Positions 20,057 to 33,400 of a DNA stretch of 64,000 nucleotides are shown piece after piece. The DNA is from Tipula vernalis (taxonomy: Eukaryota; Arthropoda; Insecta; Diptera; Tipulidae), in the NCBI GenBank assembly GCA_958295665.1, contig OY282560.1:28199992-28263991 (forward strand). Direction: 5' to 3'. Positions within the stretch are counted from its first letter, which is position 1. Each line of letters starts with the position of its first letter. The notes under the pieces were generated by a model. It saw nothing but the letters and a program-made list of their open reading frames with translations, had not been told where the DNA came from and searched no databases. The translations under genes and the position numbers were made by a program.

Positions 20057-21839
20057 ATCACAATTTTTGGCTTTGCCTATAGATAAATTAGTTAGTGATA
20101 AATAAAATAAAATAAATATCACAAGAACAATACATTTTCTACGCTACATAACTGCTGGATGCTTGGAGTTTGTGGATGTTGAGCGAGAATTCACCAATAT
20201 TTCTGTAGCTTGGAGACGATCTGACAATTATATATACTTTATATCCACCATCAGACAAAAATACCCGAAAAAACTATGACACTTTGATATAATTAAATTA
20301 AATTAAACTGACAAAAAGTGTTGAAACATTTTCATCAATACTTCAAATATTTTTGCAATGCAATGTAGTTTACAATATCATATAAAAGGGAATTTCCCTT
20401 TTCCTAGATAACGTACGATGATATTCATTTAATTAGTATAATATTTCAATCTATATACATAAATATTTAACGAAACAGCAACATTAATATAAATTACAAT
20501 TTAATACCAATAAAGTGATTGCTTTTAGCAGAAGATATTTTTGATATTTTAGAACAAAAATTTTTAACTACGAGTATGTATTCAAAAATTTAATTTAGGG
20601 ATTGAAAACGAGCCTTTGCAAAGAAATAGATGAAAGCGTTAAAAATTGATAATAAAAGCATTGCAACGACAACAAACTTATCAAAATAAATCCCTACAAT
20701 ATGTAATATCAAACGGTAGCATCAGTGTCATAAAAAGAAATTTATTGAAACCGGATCAACAAAAATAAGCATCGTTGTAGACGCCCACGACTTTAACTAA
20801 GCCGACTGACGCGGTAATTTGCGCGAGTAGCAAAATCAGGTACCCCAAATCAGCTCCAGTGATTATTCCCGGACGTCGTCCAAATATTTATGTCTGATAG
20901 TGTACATATTCAAATGATTTGCTTGAACTTAGTCATTTTCGCAACTCAAAAATAAAACTTAAACTACCTAAATAAAAATCCAATTAGCATCATTCACCAA
21001 TTGAAGAGATCTCCGCCATCAAAAACCTGCACCTAATCAATAATTCAGAAATTTGATCTCTTTATTAATAAATAAATATAAATATATCCAAAATTTTAAC
21101 TCAGTTCACGGACCTCATTCCCTGCCAAATCAAGCATGCAAAGTAAATAAAACAATAAATAAATGCAATGAAAATGAACCCTTACTTTCTTAAAAATGTA
21201 TCGATGTGTCATATACGTAATTATGACGATTGTGTGTACATCCCACCATCTAAATTTCAATAAATCCATTAAGACAACCCTTAAACTCAAAAACATTTAG
21301 CCTTCCAAAATGATTTAACATAATTCCACTTTGTTCACATAAATGAACTCATCATTTTGTGTTAAAAATCAAATCTTAATTTAACTTAAACCAACATTTC
21401 TAAATTCGCATTTTATTTATCTATTTATTTATTTATTTAGTCAATTTATAATTTATAATATTAATTAAATTAATTAGAAAACAATTTGATTCAGTATGTA
21501 ATCCCCTGTACAAAAATTTATTAATCCTACCTAAATAAACCGTTCAAATGAATTGTATAAAACAGCTCCCAATTCCAATTCGGCTCAACCCAATTCGATT
21601 ATACAAAGTATACAAATCCTATTTGAGTCGAATATACAAAATCTCACTGTGTTCACATAATGCATGATTTTAATAATATCATAGTTGTTTCGTGAATACA
21701 CAGAAACACAAAGAGATTAACAACACCAGCATATAAGTAACAAAATCTTATATACTAAAACCACAAACACACATTGACGGTAAATATTTTCTACCATCTT
21801 TCATGTGCGTAGCAGTAAGCCTTATAGTACATATAAATA

Positions 21840-22290
21840 CACCTAAACTATGTATCAAGATAATACAGTAAAATATTGACAACTGTATCAACACCAACGA
21901 AAAAATTTTCTTTTTGTTGTTGTTTGTGCATAATAATACAAAAACCAACAAAATATACTACATTTCCTTAATAGAATCCGTGTAAAGAGCGAACGAGACA
22001 GCTATACAACCATATTGTTGATCCTGCCATATATAAATCAAGTTGTATGCATGTATTAGTGCCCATTATACACAATAGTAAAATACTTGTGACAACTGTA
22101 TCAAAACCAACGCAAAGATTCTCTTTCTCGTTGTTATTTGTACACTATAATACAAAAACCAACAAAACCACGCACACTTCCTTCACAGAAACCGTGCAAA
22201 GAGTAAACGAGACAGCTACACAAACATATTGTTGGCCTTTTTTTATACCAAATTATAAGTATGTATTAGTGTCGATTGTACAATGTACAC
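21840..22290 (+). repeat. Diverged tandem repeat, period ~210-213 bp
   Basis: Two full units and a trace of a third are present. GACAACTGTATCAA occurs at 21878 and 22091 (213 apart). The stretch with GTGTAAAGAGCGAACGAGACAGC (21981-) recurs 210-213 bases later. ATGTATTAGTG occurs at 22051 and 22261. Divergence between units is roughly one base in seven by eye. Confidence 0.7.
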
Positions 22291-22721
22291 AAAATCAAAC
22301 ATACGAATACAAATAAGTGTGCGTAAAAATAAAATCTAATACCAAATTTACTGCGACTTATTTGAAATAAGTTAAAATTTATTTCAATACTATCTAAATA
22401 TTAGACTTTAGTAATTAAAAATTGAACTTTGATTTTATGTACAATCCACAAAATATCAAATCATGCACTTTTCATTTTTCTATCTACAAAAATAAAAAAA
22501 CATTGCCTGACAAATGCATCCCGGTGGATTGCATTTTCCAAAATTACACTTTAATTATTTTCACTTTGATTATTATTACACTAAAATTTAATTTAATTAG
22601 AATTTAATTTAAAATTTAAAATTAAACTGTATATATCTATGTATATAAAGCATATACATATTAATATATAAATAAAAATAAAACACAAAAATAAAGTAAA
22701 ACAAAATAAAATTAAATTTTT

Positions 22722-22754
22722 GAAGAGGATAGAAAAAACACGACTATCCTCTTC
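22722..22754. repeat. Perfect 11-bp stem hairpin
   Basis: GAAGAGGATAG (22722-22732) and CTATCCTCTTC (22744-22754) are perfect reverse complements around an 11-base A-rich loop. There is no gene context. It may be chance or a short RNA hairpin. Confidence 0.4.
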
Positions 22755-24384
22755 GACGAACTCTCGCCAACAACAAGGCAAAAACGTAACAATATGTAGA
22801 AAAAATGGAATAATTAAAATTTAATGTAGAAATAAAGTTTTCTTAAAATCTATTTTAATTCTAGGTGCTGAACAAGCTTAATTTAATTATTTTACACTTG
22901 TGAGCAACACGAGCCGTAATCGCTTTCATTTACTGTAAGTGGTGCAAAATTAAATTAAGGTATCAACGAGTAATGAGTTGCTTTAGTCAAAGATACTATT
23001 AAAAATCCCTCCCTAAAAATATCCTATCGCATATTAAAGAGAGATCAACTTATGTATTTCACGTGCTTTTTGTGCTACAAATTGTTTAAAATTTTCAATT
23101 GGCCAAAATCAATGCATTTAATTTATTTGAATCTTATGAAAATGGCGAATATGTTCAGTATAATAAAGTTTTGATTGGGTCATTTCATAAATATTATAGT
23201 GGTACCTAGCAACCACAAACGTACAACAAATAATATTCATTTTTTTTATCCACTGTAATGCAGTATATGTTTGTGTATGTTAATAATATGTATGCAAAAA
23301 TGTTTTACGCTACCCGTTTTTTTTATTCTACTTTGCTTTTTATTAAATGTGAATATGGTTCAGAATGACGATTAAAATTAAACAAAAAAGGAAAAGGAAA
23401 ATGAAAGAAAAGCGAAAGAAAATAAGTTAACAAATATAAAATAAATTAGAGCTTTTTTCTCCTTTATTTCACATAAAAAGCTTTCATTAAAACGTAAAAT
23501 TTATTTTTATTATTCCATACTCGCTTATAAACATTTATTATTATTATTATTCGTTTAGATGTTATAAAGTTCAGGAATTGGTGATGTAACATTTTCGCTG
23601 ATGAATAAATAAATGGCTGTGGTTGGAGTTGGAAAATATGTACGTACAACGAGTAGAATCGCGTACGTTTGTAGAATGCATTTATTTTAGAGTTACTCCT
23701 AAAATATTTCTTTACGTAACAGGTGTTTTTTAAACAGCTTATCACAGTATATAAGAATTGGATGTAAGACTTGTTGTTTTTGGTTTTTTTTTTTGGCTTA
23801 AAACCAAAACCCGCATAGAAAGTCAAAAAGTAATTTTCTTTTTATAAAATTAAACAAACTTGAAAATTATGAATAAGACAATAAAATGTCAACATAATTT
23901 TTTTTTATTATTACACAGTATTTGTATATGTATATGTATATATGAACTTTTATATTACATAAAGCTAAAAAAAAAAACAAAGAAAATATGGGGAATGTAC
24001 TCAAGTGCGTGAAGAGTGTCTTACTGGATGTAAAAAGCATAAGAAAGTAGGTTATGGGTTTTGTGGATATAAATACTTACATATAGAAAGACGTAGTAAT
24101 GCTTTCGTTATGTGCATAATAAAAAATATTATGTAAAACACTTTATCTCATGAGATTTCGTGACTCATAAACATTTTTTTGATATGAGCCTCTCGATTTT
24201 ATTTTTAGCTACTTATATACGTTGTGTGTATAATCTGTATACGATATTACAGGTATAAAGTGTCGTACGTATACAAACAATTTTTTTGGGCGTTAGTATT
24301 CTTTTCCAAACTTAAGTTAAAAAATTTAGATTTAAGTAGTTGTAAGTTTCAGATTGCAGAAGGAGTGTGAAATTATTAAGAGTT

Positions 24385-24445
24385 TACAAATTCAGTTTTA
24401 ATCTGTTAGGCTACAGCGACTGAATCGCTAATTATACCATGATCA
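24385..24445 (-). other. Possible decayed relative of the hammerhead-like motif
   Basis: On the minus strand this stretch shares GGTATAAT and CAGTCGC with the X block of the 12285-12976 element. It keeps the same layout: ATTCAGT, C, an 8-base palindrome-like GCTGTAGC, CTAACAGATTAAA, ACTGAAT. The outer 7-base helix (24419-24425 with 24390-24396) and the small inner hairpin are both re-formed with different bases. The core boxes CTGATGAG and CGAAAC are lost. Confidence 0.3.
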
Positions 24446-25138
24446 CAAACATTGGTTACAACAATCGCTTGTTCATAACGGTGTTGCCATCAAAATTTAA
24501 AAACTATAAATATTTTCAGGCTAGTATTAGGTTTAGTCTAAACTGGGGTTTGCCAAGTAATTTTTTATGGGACCCCGGTCATCTCTTTGAGTGCTATGCT
24601 TAATGAGTTAAGGAACATGCAGAGTGAATGTTGGACTGTGCTAAATTAAAACGTTAATTTCCATTATATCCTCGACATTCTCGATCTTTTTTCTTTACAC
24701 TTTGTATAAGAATTAATTGGAAGGAATCTGGAGGTGCTTCATTCGAGTTTCTGTCCGAGGAAATTCACCTACTGTAGCAAGGGTTACGTGCCATTGAATA
24801 TACCTTTCCTGATGCAGTATTCCATCTAAAATTGGTGACTTAGAAAGCAGTCGAGGAGAAAAGGGAAAGGATTTCAGAGCCGATAAGAGCGCCGATCTAT
24901 TTAACTGCAGCCAACAACGTCTTTATAACGAGTTAAAACTTTTTTGTATTAAATTACAGGGGGGTCCGAGGCCTGTTTGCAATTGTTGTGAACTTCTAAA
25001 TATCATTTAGAACTTCCGAACCATCATTTTCCGATATTACCCAATTATTCCAATTTTAAATTCCATTAAATTCCATTCCAAATTTTAGTACGTAAACACG
25101 TTGTAAGTACTTATGTATGTATATGCGCGTTCTAGTTT

Positions 25139-26046
25139 TCAAGGGAATAGAGGCGAAAGGTCGAAAGCCCGAATGTCGAAAGGCCGAACGGGTAGAATGG
25201 CAGAAAGGGTCGAAAGGGCCGAAAGGCCGAATATCGAAAGGCCTAATGTCGAAAGGCTGAATGTGTCGATGAAAAGGTTGTGCCGAAAGGCAGAATCTGT
25301 CGTATTTCCGAATCAATGATTAATCCCGATCTGGAGGTTCGTCATAAATGGTTTGACCAGGATTGCCTAATTCTGAGTGATTTTTAGAATTTCTGCAGTT
25401 ATAACTGAACCTATTAGCAACCAAATTACACATCACATCGCTTCTAAATATACTCCCACCAATTGTCATACAGATTGTTTGAATATTGAATTACTTAACT
25501 CATTTAAGTATCTTGGAATTCTTTTGGACACTATTCTAAATTAGAAAACTCATGTCACGAATTTAAACCATTATGTTACATCCGCATCTAGAATTTTTTA
25601 CCTTCTTTGCGATGTATGGTCTTATCTCTGTGTTGAAAATGACGTATTGGTATTGGTAATGGCTAAATTGGAATACGGTTTATCCTGCTGGGGTGGTTAT
25701 TATCCAACTATTTTAAAACCATTGTATGTGCAACAGAAAATGATTTTGTGACTCATATTGAGGAAGAAAATGATAGATTCGTCTTGGTCTTTATTCAAAT
25801 GTACATATCCTACCATTCCAACATTTGTATGTTTATAAGGTCTTGAAAATATTTTTTAAGCGTAGTGGGGATTCGGCTTTTCGACACGTTCGGCCCTTCC
25901 ACTCATTCGGTCATTCGACATTCGGTGTTTCGATAGAATTTGGCTCTTCGACATTCGACCTTTCGACTTTCGGCCTTTCGAGATATTCGACCTTTTAGCA
26001 TTCGGCTTTTCGACATTCGGCCTTTGGACATTCACCCTTTCAACAT
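25139..26046. mobile_element. Foldback structure with short-repeat arms around a LINE fragment
   Basis: The left arm (25139-25316) is built of degenerate GTCGAAAGGCCGAA units. The right arm (25866-26046) is built of the reverse complement (TTCGGCCTTTCGAC units). Between them lies a LINE RT fragment on +. Arms made of short tandem repeats in opposite orientation resemble Drosophila foldback (FB) elements. I see no target duplication. The open frame on the minus strand of the left arm (HSTRSAFRHSGF-like) is a repeat artefact. Confidence 0.6.
25325..25865 (+). pseudogene. CR1-like LINE reverse transcriptase C-terminal fragment
   Basis: The + strand reads KWFDQDCLILSDF at the start. It continues ELLNSFKYLGILLD, then HVTNLNHYVTSASRIFYLLC, KLEYGLSCWGGYYPTILKPL and a degraded YVQQKMIL ... 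SSWSLFKCT. These are the thumb and C-terminal blocks of a CR1/RTE-like RT. At least three stops and a frameshift are present. No catalytic YADD box is included. It lies wholly within the foldback arms. Confidence 0.7.
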
Positions 26047-28989
26047 TAAACGGAATTTTTAAGTTATATTAACTGATGTAGTGGTTTGTATCTTTGAAAT
26101 GTCGTGGAAGTGCACTAATGCTTTTGATCTTTATTGACGTCTCTTCTGTGTTTGTAAAACCTTTTTTCCAAAAGCTGTTTATTCTGTCCTGTATAAGTAG
26201 CGTTGCAACTACATTGGACCTATGGTAAATCTTCGGAACATATTAAAACCTAAGGTAAACAACATTTGATTGGTTTTTTAAAGGTATGTTATCTTTAATT
26301 TTAGAATCCAAATAATTTTTTGAAATAATGAGCCCAAAACCAATAAAAAATTTGTTCAATTATTTGGGCTGGATACGTCATACCGCATCCCAAAATGCCG
26401 TTTACAAAATCCCATATTCTAGAATGCCATATTCTAAAATCCCGTATTCCATAGTCCCTTATTCTATCATGACACAACGGCTTAGGTTAGGTTAAACATG
26501 GCGCGATTTAACCTATTTAATCTTTAATTTCTTTTTAACCTAAGACATCTCCTGAAAATCTCATCGATTGGCCCAGATAAGTTACTGCACCTCTTCTTTT
26601 CGAACCTCCTAACCTGCTGCATCACTCTACAAATGCTTCCGCTGACAGCGATCCACGTCTCTGTAACGTTACTAAACTAGTTAGTAAGTTAAACAGAATA
26701 CACAAACAGAGCTTCCGGGCGGTCGGTTTTATCCAGCTAGGGCTCAGGGAAATGGGGTGGGGTTTTCCGGAAGTTGCGTGTGTCAGTATTAGACCGCGGA
26801 ACGAATAGGATTAGCAAGAACAAAACACAACACTCATGATCTACCCACCTTCTCTTATACCTACATTCTCGACTATCCTCCTCTTTATTTTAATTTCACT
26901 CCATACTCTGATTTTTCAATATCATGACAGACGATAGGAACAAAAAAACAAAATAAAATAAAATTTTACCGGGTTTAATGAAAAAAAAAAATAGAAGGTA
27001 ATAATGTTGGTTTTTACAGATTTATATCAAAAAAAAAAGAAAAAAAAAATTACAACTAAAATAGCAAAAATATACCATAAATCATCTTATTTGAGAAGAA
27101 AAACTAAATACATACTATCCCCTAAGTGCACTCGTAAGAAAAAAAAAATTAACTAACAAAAAAAACTATAAGCTAACCTCCACCAATTTAATATTAATTA
27201 ATAATAAAAAAAATTATATAATTAGATAATAATAAAATAATAAATTCTTATCTTAATAACAACGCATGTCCATATCGATGGTAATTTTGATGACGTGTTG
27301 ATATGTTGAATGCAGTTAACCAGTACGGTATCCAATGGCACAAGGTTCGAGAATTTTATTCCACGACTGTTACCAAATAAACTGATTTTTGATTTCCAAA
27401 TTTTTTGTTGTGCAGTGACGTAGCACACTCACTATTTTTGCATGGTATTAGATTAATTTATGTTATTAGTGTTTATATTTAGTTTACTTCAAATTATATT
27501 AGTTATGTTTATAGTTATTTATTACTAATTTATATTATGTTTGTATTTGTTAAATGATTTTTATTTTATTTTTCAGTGTTTGTTTCAACTTAAACAATTA
27601 GGTGATAAACTTGTTTTATAAAAATTTCAGTTAATTTTTTTCAATATTTTCACCAAATTCCACTAATCCTACGCCATTGTTTTTTTTTTATGTTTAAATT
27701 ATATCAGTGATTTTTAAGGTCGAACCATATTTTTTTTTTTTAATTGTTAATATGTATACTTCATTTGCACTCACTGGGTAATACAACTTATCACATTCAC
27801 TTATTTAATTTTTGTAATTTTCACTCGAAGCTTAATGTTTGTACAAGTTATTTCTTTATAATTACACTAATACTATTCCTATTATATTTGAACTTATAAT
27901 TACAACTATGAATATTTTAGAACTATGTATTACAAACTATTTATTTAAGGCTATAACAAAAACGAAGTTTTATTTTTGCTTTTTTAGTATTTTTAATTTA
28001 GAAATTTTTAATATTTAATCCGCTATTTTTAATTTTTTAATTCTCTAACCCTTTTTAATCTGCGATCAAACACCTACTACCCAATCTCTTTTTTTTTCTT
28101 CGTATTTTTTTTCAACCGTTGTTTTTTTTTCTATCTCGTTTTGTCTTTCGTTTCTTTTTAATTTCCCTTTTCGGACACGTTCACCACAAAAATCAATTTG
28201 TACAAAGCTATTGTAAGCACTCAGCATCTTCCCAAATAAACCAAAAGTATACTAATAAAGGAAGAATTGTAGCTAACCCTTTGACGGTCATGTAGTAGGG
28301 GGAAAAAATGGACAGAACGGTGAGCCTCAGTTAAAGTTTTGGGTCGGTCGGCACATCTCTTTGGATTCTAACGAAAAGCAAGCCTGCATAAAAAGCAAAA
28401 ATTGCACGGGGCAGAAGCTTGGAACAGAAAGAACAAGAAAGTTGAAACGAAATAAATATTCCGGAACACCTGCTATATTTAGAGGGACAATTGTGCATTT
28501 TGATTTAAAAGAGTTTAAAAGTGAAAAATTGATTTTAATGGGAACAGTTTCCAATCTGAAAGATTTATCAGAATCGATATACTGCGGTTGATGGATGGGA
28601 CTTTATATGTAGCCTCCTCTATATGTTTAATTGTTTTGTCAACTTTTACTTCGGTCTAAAAATACCAAAGTATTGAAATGCTGTCAAAAATGACCAAAAA
28701 TCTGGTGGGTCCAAAACCACTTTTTTCGACGTTTTGAAAGTCACTGACTCTAAAACGCAAAAAAAAATATACGCCCGTCTGTCTGGATGTCTGGATGACT
28801 GGATGTTTGTACCCAAGGTGTCTCGAGAACGGCTTGTCCGATTTAGATTTTCTTTTTCGCCAATCTGTTTCTATGGTCAAGGCGGAGATTTGAAAAGCTT
28901 TTGGAACTTGTGCGTCAAGAGGGTCGGGTACCTGCCATACGAATTGACCCAAAATACCTGGTTATAGAAATATTTACCAATTTGTTATG
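26047..28989. other. No recognisable gene
   Basis: 26390-26465 carries short degenerate repeats of AAAATCCCATATTCTAGAATG type. 26990-27200 and 27660-28140 hold many A and T runs. 28560-28980 looks like repeat-derived sequence with a CTGTCTGGATGTCTGGATGA motif (28778-28797), but I recognise no domain in its 77- and 98-codon open frames. Confidence 0.4.
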
Positions 28990-29232
28990 TATGCTGGTTT
29001 GAATATTGAGTTGGGCATTGAGTTTGGGGTTGAGTCGAAGGTTAAGTTAGGGGTAAATTTGCGGGTTGAGTTGAAGTTAAGTTGGAGTTGAGTTGGGGTT
29101 GGATTAAGATATAGTGGGCAGTTGGCCAATGTTTTATATATGCTGGTTTGAGAATTAAATTGAAAGAGAGTTTTTGTTTGGGTTGAGGGTTACGTTGGGG
29201 AACCTTTGCGGGTTGAGTTGGGGTTGGATTAG
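28990..29232 (+). repeat. GGTTGAGTTGGGGTTGGATTA minisatellite
   Basis: Two ~145-base blocks start with TATGCTGGTTTGA (28991 and 29140). Each ends in GGGTTGAGTTGGGGTTGGATTA variants made of GTTGAG/GTTGGG words. The BEL element is inserted at the end of the second block, and its ATTAG target lies within it. Confidence 0.6.
29228..29232. repeat. BEL target-site duplication, left (ATTAG)
   Basis: ATTAG here and at 36287-36291 are identical and abut the LTR ends. Confidence 0.9.
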
Positions 29233-29935
29233 TGTTGGAAGCTGCAACCACATCTGAAATCAAAGAAACAATTTAAAACAAAGAAACGAAATTATAAATG
29301 TAAATACTTATCTAATGTCTGCCTGTATAATGTATCCAACTAACTTTCCTTCTCACTGTAAATTTAATTAATTGATCAGCCTAAATGTTATTAATTTGAA
29401 GAAACAATTATGGATTATTTTATAATTAATTTCTAAATCTATATTTATGTATAAATAACTCACCTTAATATTTAATATCTGGTTTATAATTAATTTCTCT
29501 TAAAATTGTATAAAATCTAATTTTGTAAACAAAATTCAATACATATTATGTTAACTTGTCAATTCCGTTTAATGATAATTGTAAAGAAAGTATGTACTAA
29601 AATTACGGTGCTGTATAAAATCTATAGTATAATTATCTTTATTGTTGAATTAAGCTTAAATAGGGTTAAACAAAAATTATTTGTATAGTACTTTGCAATA
29701 TTATAGCAAACTGCATTTGTATGGTTAATGAAAAATAAAAAAAATAAAAAATTGTTAAGCAACGACACGGCAGTCGTAGAAAAAATCTCAAAGAGACATC
29801 ATAAGATTAATAAAATCAAATTTATAACGTTGTGGAATTTGTTTTTTTCTTATTTTTCTATTGTGAAAATATATTTCAAAATCTAAGTCGCTGGTTCTGG
29901 ATAAGCCGTAGCAGAAATTAATCCAGTAAAATTCA
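29233..29935 (+). repeat. 5' LTR of BEL/Pao element
   Basis: 703 bp with TG...CA ends. It contains a TATAAAA-like word near 29610 (CTGTATAAAATC) and an AATAAAAAAAATAAAA stretch near 29732 that could serve as poly(A) signal. It would drive transcription of the element. Confidence 0.95.
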
Positions 29936-29956
29936 TGGTCCTTCGAGCCGGATTTG
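29936..29956 (+). promoter_or_regulatory. Primer binding site for tRNA-Tyr
   Basis: Directly after the LTR, TGGTCCTTCGAGCCGG and the next bases match the reverse complement of the insect tRNA-Tyr 3' end including CCA. The match runs through 29956 against my recollection of the fly tRNA-Tyr T-arm and acceptor. Confidence 0.8.
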
Positions 29957-30479
29957 ACTATTGTCGGGAATATTGCGTTTGGTCAAACTAAAAAATATAA
30001 AGCTAGTTGCAGAAATCTACTTTGGAACGGACATTTTGGTTGCTGGCACCACATGGTGAATTTTCCGCTGAAAGTAGATAAGTATAAAATTTACAAAGGA
30101 AAATTATTAAAAATATATATTTAATTAATTCAAATAAAGACTATCTTACAAATTATTGAACTTTACCATAAATTATTGAACTTTTATATTTGAATTTAAA
30201 ATTGAACTTTATAATTTACCCAATTTACTCAGTTTGTGCATTATTACCTTTGTCGATAAATATTAAAGTTGGTAGACATTTGCAATTGAGTTGGTGATTA
30301 ATTTAATTTTTTTTTTTATCTTGTGTTTCAATTTCGAAATATTTAAATTATCACATTGAGTTTCACATTTATTCGTAATTATTATTCAACGAATTATAAA
30401 CAATTTACTGAACGATTCTCAATAATATTCAGTGAGTGAAATACAAGTGAATAGTGTAATTAAGTGAATTTTATACAAC

Positions 30480-33400
30480 ATGGAGTTAGAAATAAAATTA
30501 AAATCGCTAAAGAGTACACGTGGTTCCATTAAGGGGCAAATGACGAAATTGCACAACTATGTACTTGGTGCTATTGATAAACACGATATTGATGGGTTCC
30601 AGACTAAGTTAGCACGTGTTAAAATATTGCTGAAACAATTCGAAGATGTAGAGAACGACATATTTGCGATCGATCCAGAGCATGATAGCAATATGATAGA
30701 TTTTTCCGAGCAATATTATATTGTGGAGGCCCGGTTAAATCGATTCATACGAGAATATAACGCAGCCAATCCAGATGAAACACAAAATGCAGGCAATAAC
30801 AGTATGAATCTCACAATGATGCATCCCGTTGATGTAAGGCTTCCAAAAATAAATATTGAACCTTTTTCTGGGCAATACACGGAATGGCAGTCATTTTATG
30901 ACTTATATGTTAAAACCATTCACGACAACCCGAATTTATCGCCAGCTCAAAAATTTCAATATTTGAAAGGTTTCTTAAAGGGGGATGCTTATAATCTTCT
31001 AAGACACATGTCTATCACAGAAACAAATTATTTTGAGGCCTTTCGCAAATTGTGTGCCAGATATGATCGTAAAAAACATACCATAAAGGCATTTATTAGA
31101 AGTTTTATGGACCAACCAACGATTCATCAGGCAAATGCGATGAATATTAGAAGAATGCTTGACACATCCGATGAAGTAATCAGAGGTTTAAAGGCGCTAG
31201 GCAAAGATGCAGAATCCCGTGATGTATGGTTGATTTATGTAATGGAGGAGAAACTAGATCCTGAAAGTCGCGGATTATGGGCGCAGAAATCGTGCGAAGA
31301 AGATTTTCCAACACTAGATGGTTTTTTCAAATTTTTATTAAATCGTTCCGACGCACTCGAATCATTACGACCAGCTACCATCAAACGCCCATCAAATCAA
31401 CGGGCTTCTAATGTATTTATCGCAACAGAGGCAACTGCATGCGTTTTATGTGAAAGTAATCATTCGTTAGCGGACTGCGAGAAATTTAAGAAATTATCAG
31501 TTTTAGAACGTCGGCAGTGCATTAAATCAGGAAATCGTTGTTTTAATTGCTTGAGAATAAATCATCCGGTATTTAGGTGCCTATCAAAAATTAGATGTCA
31601 AGAATGTGGGAAGAAGCACCACACGCTATTACACACTAATCAACCCAATGATCAAGTTACAACATCAGTTACAGGAGGGAGTACGTCAACAAGCGCCCAT
31701 GCGAGTGTCTCAACCAATTGTATTTTACCGACTGCACTTGTTAAAGTGGTTGATCAGAATGGTGTTGAACATGAATGTAGAATACTTTTAGATTCAGGGT
31801 CCATGTCTACATTCATTTCCGAAAAAATGTGCGAAAAATTAAAATTACGTAGAAGGCAAAACCGCACTATTGTATCTGGTATTAGCGGTTCAGGAAATCA
31901 AGTAACGAAGGGAATAGTAACTCTTACTCTAAAATCGCGTGCCAATGATAGAAGCCAAATACAAGTTGAAGCATTAGTTATGGCTAAGTTATGTTCCAAG
32001 TTACCTGCTCAGTCCTTTAGTGCAAAATTAAATAACTTAAACGTAGTATTAGCTGATCCTAATTTTAACAAAGCGCACGATATTGATGTAATTTTAGGTG
32101 TGCAGCACGTATTCAATGTACTACTTGATGGGAGAATTAAACAGCAAAACAAGGTTGTAGCGTTAGAAACAATATTTGGTTGGGTCTTAGGAGGAGAACT
32201 GGAAGCAGAGGTGTTAGCGACGACATCCATCAACATCGGCCAAGTAGTAGAAGAAGTCCAGCCAGAGCTAACAAGAGTGGATGAAATGTTACAACAATTT
32301 TGGGAGATTGAAACTATCCCAAATGTAAACCGGCTGACCGTGGAAGAAGAAACTTGCGAGAAACTATTCACCGAGACTTCATACCGAAATTCAGAAGGCA
32401 GATTTGTCGTAGAACTACCCATGAAACAAAATAAAGAACAGCTCGGCAAATCCTTAAGCTTAGCAGAAAGCCGGCAGCGGGCTATGGAAAGAAGGTTTCA
32501 AAAGGATCCGGAGTTTAAGAAATTTTACGTTCAGTTCATGGAAGAATACCGTCAGTTGGGTCACATGAAAGAAGTCAAAGGTAACGAAGTACAAACATTA
32601 AACTATTTACCGCATCATGGTATTGTTAAATCGTCAAACGGGATTCAAAAATTTAGAGTTGTATTTGATGCGTCTGCGAAAACTTCCAGCGGTGTCTCAT
32701 TGAACGAGTTACTTATGGTCGGTCCTACAGTGCAGCCAACGTTATATGCAATAATACTGCGCTTCCGTCTCCACAAAATCGCAATTAGTGCAGACGTGGA
32801 AAAAATGTATCGGCAGATCTTGGTAAAAGAGAAGTTCAAGAAATACCAAGCAATTGCATGGAGAGTCAACGATAACGAGCCAATGAGATACTACAAGTTA
32901 AGTACCCTAACGTACGGCACTGCATCAGCTCCTTATCTAGCGACAAGGGTATTGAATGAGATAGCTGATATAAACTGCGACAAATTTCCAGCAGCTGCTG
33001 TTGCACTAAGCAAATGCACATACGTAGATGATCTTATGACCGGTGCAGATACAGTGCAACAAGCGACAGAACTTAAAACTAATCTGGTTCATATCCTCGC
33101 TGAATCCGGAATGAAACTAAGAAAATGGGTTTCCAATTCAGACACATTTCTACAATCAACGCCACCAGAAGACAGAACTGAATCCCTAAAAGATTTTACC
33201 CAAGACGGCATTACAGTTAAGGTGTTGGGACTGCAGTGGGATCCAAAATTAGATATCTTTTCATATCAGGTTAGAATGGGTACTCCAGTATTTACGAAAA
33301 GAAGATTGTTATCCGAGTGCAGTCAAATTTTTGACCCATTGGGATGGTTATCGCCGGTAATCATAAAGATTAAGATAATGTTTCAAAGCCTGTGGTTGAC

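Larger units (their letters stand above)
19628..25138. other. AT-rich region without genes
   Basis: More than 5 kb with no coding motif on either strand. Short open frames here (for example at 21100-21300, 22047-22316 and 23464-23826) have no recognisable domain and low-complexity composition. The only structures I see are the small repeats listed separately. Confidence 0.5.

Noticed and set aside
22047..22316. 89-codon frame
   Set aside because: It lies in the diverged tandem repeat and is not conserved in the first unit.
25056..25319. Open frames on both strands with Arg/Phe-rich repeats
   Set aside because: They come from the short-repeat arm of the foldback structure; no promoter or domain.
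28361..28591. 76-codon + strand frame with Lys-rich peptide
   Set aside because: No domain, no start context and no similarity I recognise; likely chance in an AT-rich repeat-derived region.
32009..32449. Minus-strand open frames inside BEL pol (also at 34019, 34478 and 35054)
   Set aside because: They are antisense to a well-supported coding frame and show no domain.
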